Below, piece by piece: positions 17,304 to 20,463 of a DNA stretch of 20,463 bases. Origin of the DNA: Russula earlei. Taxonomy: Eukaryota > Basidiomycota > Agaricomycetes > Russulales > Russulaceae. The stretch spans positions 1 to 20,463 of the forward strand of contig JAGFNK010000838.1 of assembly GCA_025769875.1 (NCBI GenBank), written 5' to 3'. A model generated the notes under the pieces. The model was not told the DNA's origin, searched no databases, and saw only the letters and a list, made by a program, of their open reading frames with translations. Each line of letters begins with the position of its first letter. Positions within the stretch are counted from its first letter, which is position 1. The translations under genes were made by a program, and so were the position numbers.

Positions 17304-17489
17304 GCATCTTTTACTGACCAGATTCCAGAACCAAAACGTGCCAGTATTCAAAGGACTACATCACTGTTAGCATGCTCACAGCTTTTGACTTTTAGTAGTG
17401 GGTTGGATGATCAAGAATTTGTTGAACCGGAACCCAAACGGATCAAAGAAGGCAAAGACCTTCATACAAGGTTCAAGATCCGCTCATAG
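17304..17489 (+). pseudogene. Possible exon remnant of an unknown plus-strand gene
   Basis: In this frame the sequence ASFTDQIPEPKRAS, then QRTTSLLAC, aligns with ASFTEHIPKRAG, then RRTTSVSAR at 7550-7610. The only gap is 6 bases (in frame), and several differences are synonymous (Arg, Thr and Ser codons). The frame continues with DDQEFVEPEPKRIKEGKD, a lysine- and arginine-rich stretch, to TAG one base before the copia LTR. No family is recognised and the copy 1 frame stops soon after. It may be a divergently transcribed gene whose remains were duplicated with the F-box units. Confidence 0.3.
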
Positions 17490-17490
17490 A

Positions 17491-17966
17491 TGTTACATGT
17501 TAGACAGAACTTTAGTATATGCGCTTATGGCAATAGGGTTACGCATAGTACGCTATCTATCACAAGATGCAGCCTTATGCTGCATCTAGAACATATCCAC
17601 ATCACGCGTCACTTAATGCGCGATATAGTGGACACCTGTAGTCACCTCTTTTGGACTTAGGAACAGCCCTGGGTCATAGAGGTATAAATACCATACTTGT
17701 AGACAAGTATACACATCGCTCTACACCCCAATATCACTTGAGCATTAGCACAACCTCTAAGGTGGGTTGCTTAGCCTGTTAGCTGCGCTCTATGCTGCGC
17801 AACAGGTTATGGGCCCTGCAAGCCATGTGCCTTCATCAGCTGCAACGATGGCAAAGCATCCCTGAAGCCTGCATGCTGCGGCGAGCTAGTCTACCCTATG
17901 GGGAGACTATGTTGGCTTGTTTAATACAAATACTCTTACTGACGACCTCTAAGCCCTCTTCTAACA
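17491..17966 (+). mobile_element. copia-type 5' LTR
   Basis: The 476-bp segment is bounded by TGTTA and TAACA and lies directly before a gag frame. It contains a 9-bp perfect stem-loop (AGATGCAGC 17565-17573, GCTGCATCT 17579-17587), TATAAATA at 17683-17690 and the palindrome ACTTGTAGACAAGT just after. Part of it resembles the LTR at 1212-1670. A primer-binding site is not obvious between 17967 and the gag start at 17973. No 3' LTR lies in the window. Confidence 0.72.
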
Positions 17967-17972
17967 GCTACA

Positions 17973-19735
17973 ATGTTGTCGTCTCAACCCTCTGCCCCTG
18001 TTGTCCCCATCCTCGATGGTGCTAACTATGGTATTTGGTCAAAGGCTATGAAAGCCTACCTCATGTCCGTTGGACTGTGGGGTTATTGCAATGGCACTTT
18101 TGAACTGCCTACCATCCCTGCCCTTCCTCAGGTGCCTCTTCCCGAAGAGATTGCTGCCCAGGCTGTCGCTCTGGCAGCTGTGAAAGAATGGAACAAAGGG
18201 AATGATATGGCAGTCAGTCATATGGTCCTTAGATTGAGCATCGCGATCCAACAAGATCTTACGTCTTTGGATAACACTGAGACCATCTGGAATCACCTAG
18301 ATACCCTTTATGGTACGGCGACTACCACCAGTATCTATAAGGACTTTAAAGAAGCCATCTCCATCCGCATTAACCCGAGCCAGCATCCTGGCCCACAAAT
18401 GGATCGGATACATGCTGCGTTTCCAGCGCCTCACCGCATCCTCCCTTATCATTCCTGACGCCTTACAGGCGCTCATCATGCTTGCAGCTATTCCCTCGAA
18501 ATGGGAAATGCTTGTCCACATCGTCACTCAGAAACTATGAACTAGACGATCTTAGTCCAAAACATGTGTGAGAGGCTATTGTCTCTCAATATCAAACTGA
18601 GATCAATCGTGGAAACAAACAAGAAGCACAGCGCGCAGAAGCTTTCAGCTGTCAAGTGCAAGCACGGTGACCCTTCCTTCTCCAATCAGCAGCAGGGCAA
18701 TAAGCCAAGCGCGATGAGATAAGGGACAAGCGCCAGCGCGGCAAGCGCGGCAGCAAAGGAAAGGGAAAGGCAAGGAGAAGGCTGATAGCAGCCATGGTCC
18801 CGGACACTCCCACATTGCGGACGTTGCCGCACTTCCACTCCCGACCATTACCACCATCGCCCATCTGGGTCCTTCGGGGATCCAACAACATACCGTCCCG
18901 ACTGCGACTGACCCTCGCAAACGCACTCATGGCCCTTACAAGGCCTTAAAACAAAGCGCTTGATCTTGCTGACGATCTTGGAGTAACTCCCACTATACAG
19001 ACAGTCAAGACCCTCGAGCAGCGGATCTCGACTCAATCCGCTGCCTCGACAAGTGCAGTCAAACTCCCGTCGCCCGTCCCTGAGCCTATGGACCAGGACG
19101 ATGGCGACTTCGCGCAAACAAACACGTCGGATTTATTCGACATATGACGGTATCCCAGAAGGTGCTGCCACCCCTGAGCGTGCTCCGACTCCGTCGGATG
19201 AAGCGCTTGATTGGGGCAGCGACCCCGAAGATAACGAAGCGTGCGTGCCTCCCTCTCTCCTTTCACTCGCTAAAGAACCTATTAGCATCTCCCCAGCCCC
19301 AAAGCAGGCTAGATATGTTAATAAGTGTTGCTTGTATCATACAATGTACAAATTAGCGAAGGGACTACTTCCCTTCAAAGTGAATGTAACAAAAATTGTT
19401 CGAGATGTAGAGGAAAGCACAACTTGAGTAAAATGGGATCCTTATGGCTCCTTGACTCTGGCGCGTCCGCACACTTCACCTTCGAAATAAAAGACTTTAT
19501 AGAGTATACGCCGGCTTTGCCGCACGAAAGATCCCCTGTTAAAACTGCCGATAACACTATATATGTGGAAGGCAAAGGCACTGTGTTGCTTCGGCACACT
19601 GTCAACTCTAAAACGGTTGTCACGCGCATTTCTCCTGTTCTCTATATTCCGAAATTATTGCCATTTTCAGTGCACTTGGCGGAGCTTGAATTCCACCCAA
19701 ATCGGCGCAGAAACCCCCTCAAACATGTGGGATGA
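17973..19735 (+). pseudogene. copia-type gag-protease polyprotein (degraded, truncated)
   Basis: The gag part starts MLSSQPSAP at 17973, with LDGANYGIWSKAMKAYLMSV, the N-terminal gag signature of Ty1/copia elements, and an UBN2-like continuation. A one-base insertion near 18414 moves the frame to FQRLTASSLIIPDALQAL. Another near 18536 leads on to ELDDLSPKHV, a TGA at 18569-18571, and EAIVSQYQ. The region 18660-19430 is a basic, then acidic linker with further stops and frame changes; I could not confirm a CCHC zinc knuckle. From 19436 one frame encodes the retropepsin block WLLDSGASAHF (catalytic Asp codon 19454-19456), ending near VLYIPKLLPF. Integrase, reverse transcriptase and RNase H are absent; unrelated sequence follows after about 19690. 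It is a dead fragment of a copia element. Confidence 0.82.
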
Positions 19736-20463
19736 ATATCTCCCTCAAAACAGCTTCAATTCATATGAAATTTATTGTCCCTGAATCGCCTGAATGAGGG
19801 CTAGGCAGCCCCATTGTTTCCATGAGATTTGAGTGAGAATTGGTGGAGCTGGACTCAAGCCACCTCCACATGTGTATTAGATGAATTACAACTCAAAATC
19901 ATGGTCTATATCCATTATTTTTCCCTCATGTTGTACCCATGGGCTGTCTTGAGGCAGCCCCATAGTGTTTTTGACTCAAGTGCTGTGGTGTGCAACATTA
20001 TTTCCAGTGTGATTGGAGTCACAGCCAGCCACTCATCACCCCTCTCGCCTCTCGATTCTGACCATCCTTCTTGTTTTTCACAGACAGAGAGGAGGGGTTG
20101 CAAAGAGGGGTCCTATTCTGAACTCTTTCTACTACAGAGTAGCTAGGGTGTTTTTATATACAGGAGTGTCTCCATTGCAGGTGGTGGCAGCAGGCGTGGA
20201 CAAGGAGCGAAGGTGTAGGCGATGAGCGTGAGTTTGTAGATAGAGATGTAGGTGGCAAGGACTCGAGAAAGAGGATGCGTGGGGCGGCTTGTGCAGGGGT
20301 GGGATCTGTCGTCTTGCGGCAGTGGTGGCGGGGTCGTCTCCACTGCAGGTGTCGGGCAGTAGACATGGGCGAGAGCGGGCAAATGGATGGGGAGGCGATG
20401 TGGGAGGCAGTGCGCGGTGTGCTGTTGGCGTCGGCGACTGTTCTCCTGCGGCAGCAGCGGCGG
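19736..20463. other. Unassigned sequence to the end of the window
   Basis: No gene is supported. GGCAGCCCCAT occurs directly repeated at 19804-19814 and 19953-19963; the second is part of a GGGCTG/CAGCCC stem (19941-19960). GTCTCCATTGCAGGTG near 20168 and GTCTCCACTGCAGGTG near 20336 are near-identical. The last 200 bases are GC-rich with GGC-type triplets. Transposon or promoter sequence is possible but not shown. Confidence 0.4.

Noticed and set aside
17463..17485. GGTTCAAGATCC as a tRNA or SINE B box
   Set aside because: There is no A box at the right distance and no cloverleaf could be formed.

Overview
The window looks like a repeat-rich accessory region of an agaricomycete (mushroom-type basidiomycete) genome. 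The evidence is a tandem family of F-box-like proteins of the type expanded in Agaricomycetes, fossils of basidiomycete-style hAT and pogo/Tigger DNA transposons, very short introns (46 and 58 nt) in the hAT fossil, and Ty1/copia-type LTR sequence. No bacterial features are present. These calls come from reading motifs and comparing repeats by eye; no database search was run.

Layout. 1-684: 3' end of a decayed hAT transposase gene. 740-1205: probable solo LTR in reverse orientation. 1212-1670: partial copia-type LTR related to the one at 17491. 1690-3700: low-complexity sequence with a patchwork of reverse-strand reading frames, perhaps a decayed spliced gene. 3690-3929: solo LTR of a second family. 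3930-4380: no gene. 4390-4840: truncated F-box relic. 5438-6904 and 8383-9774: two intact reverse-strand F-box-like genes. 10056-13076: a pogo/Tigger transposon with terminal inverted repeats, TA flanks and a nearly complete but broken transposase. 13090-13423 and 13476-13586: two foldback, MITE-like elements. 13928-14174: a second solo LTR of the 3690 family. 14175-14754: unknown AT-rich insertion ending in a cluster of hairpins. 14907-16334: third full-length F-box copy with a nonsense codon at position 6. 16335-17490: its upstream block, homologous to that of copy 1. 17491-19735: LTR plus degraded gag-protease part of a copia element. 19736-20463: no recognisable gene.

The organising unit is a segmental tandem duplication. 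Each F-box copy carries a similar 3' flank (with a shared ATCATACGAGGTCAGA-like stretch) and a similar 5' flank. Copies 1 and 3 also share a noncoding block with an identical 16-bp motif containing a CRE-like core. Differences between units date and delimit the transposon insertions: pogo plus MITEs interrupt the upstream block of copy 2, and an LTR plus about 580 bp interrupts the downstream flank of copy 3. F-box proteins normally act as substrate adaptors of SCF ubiquitin ligases, but nothing here shows what these copies recognise. The genes do not form a pathway. The region is best read as a fast-evolving F-box cluster being broken up by transposons of at least four kinds.
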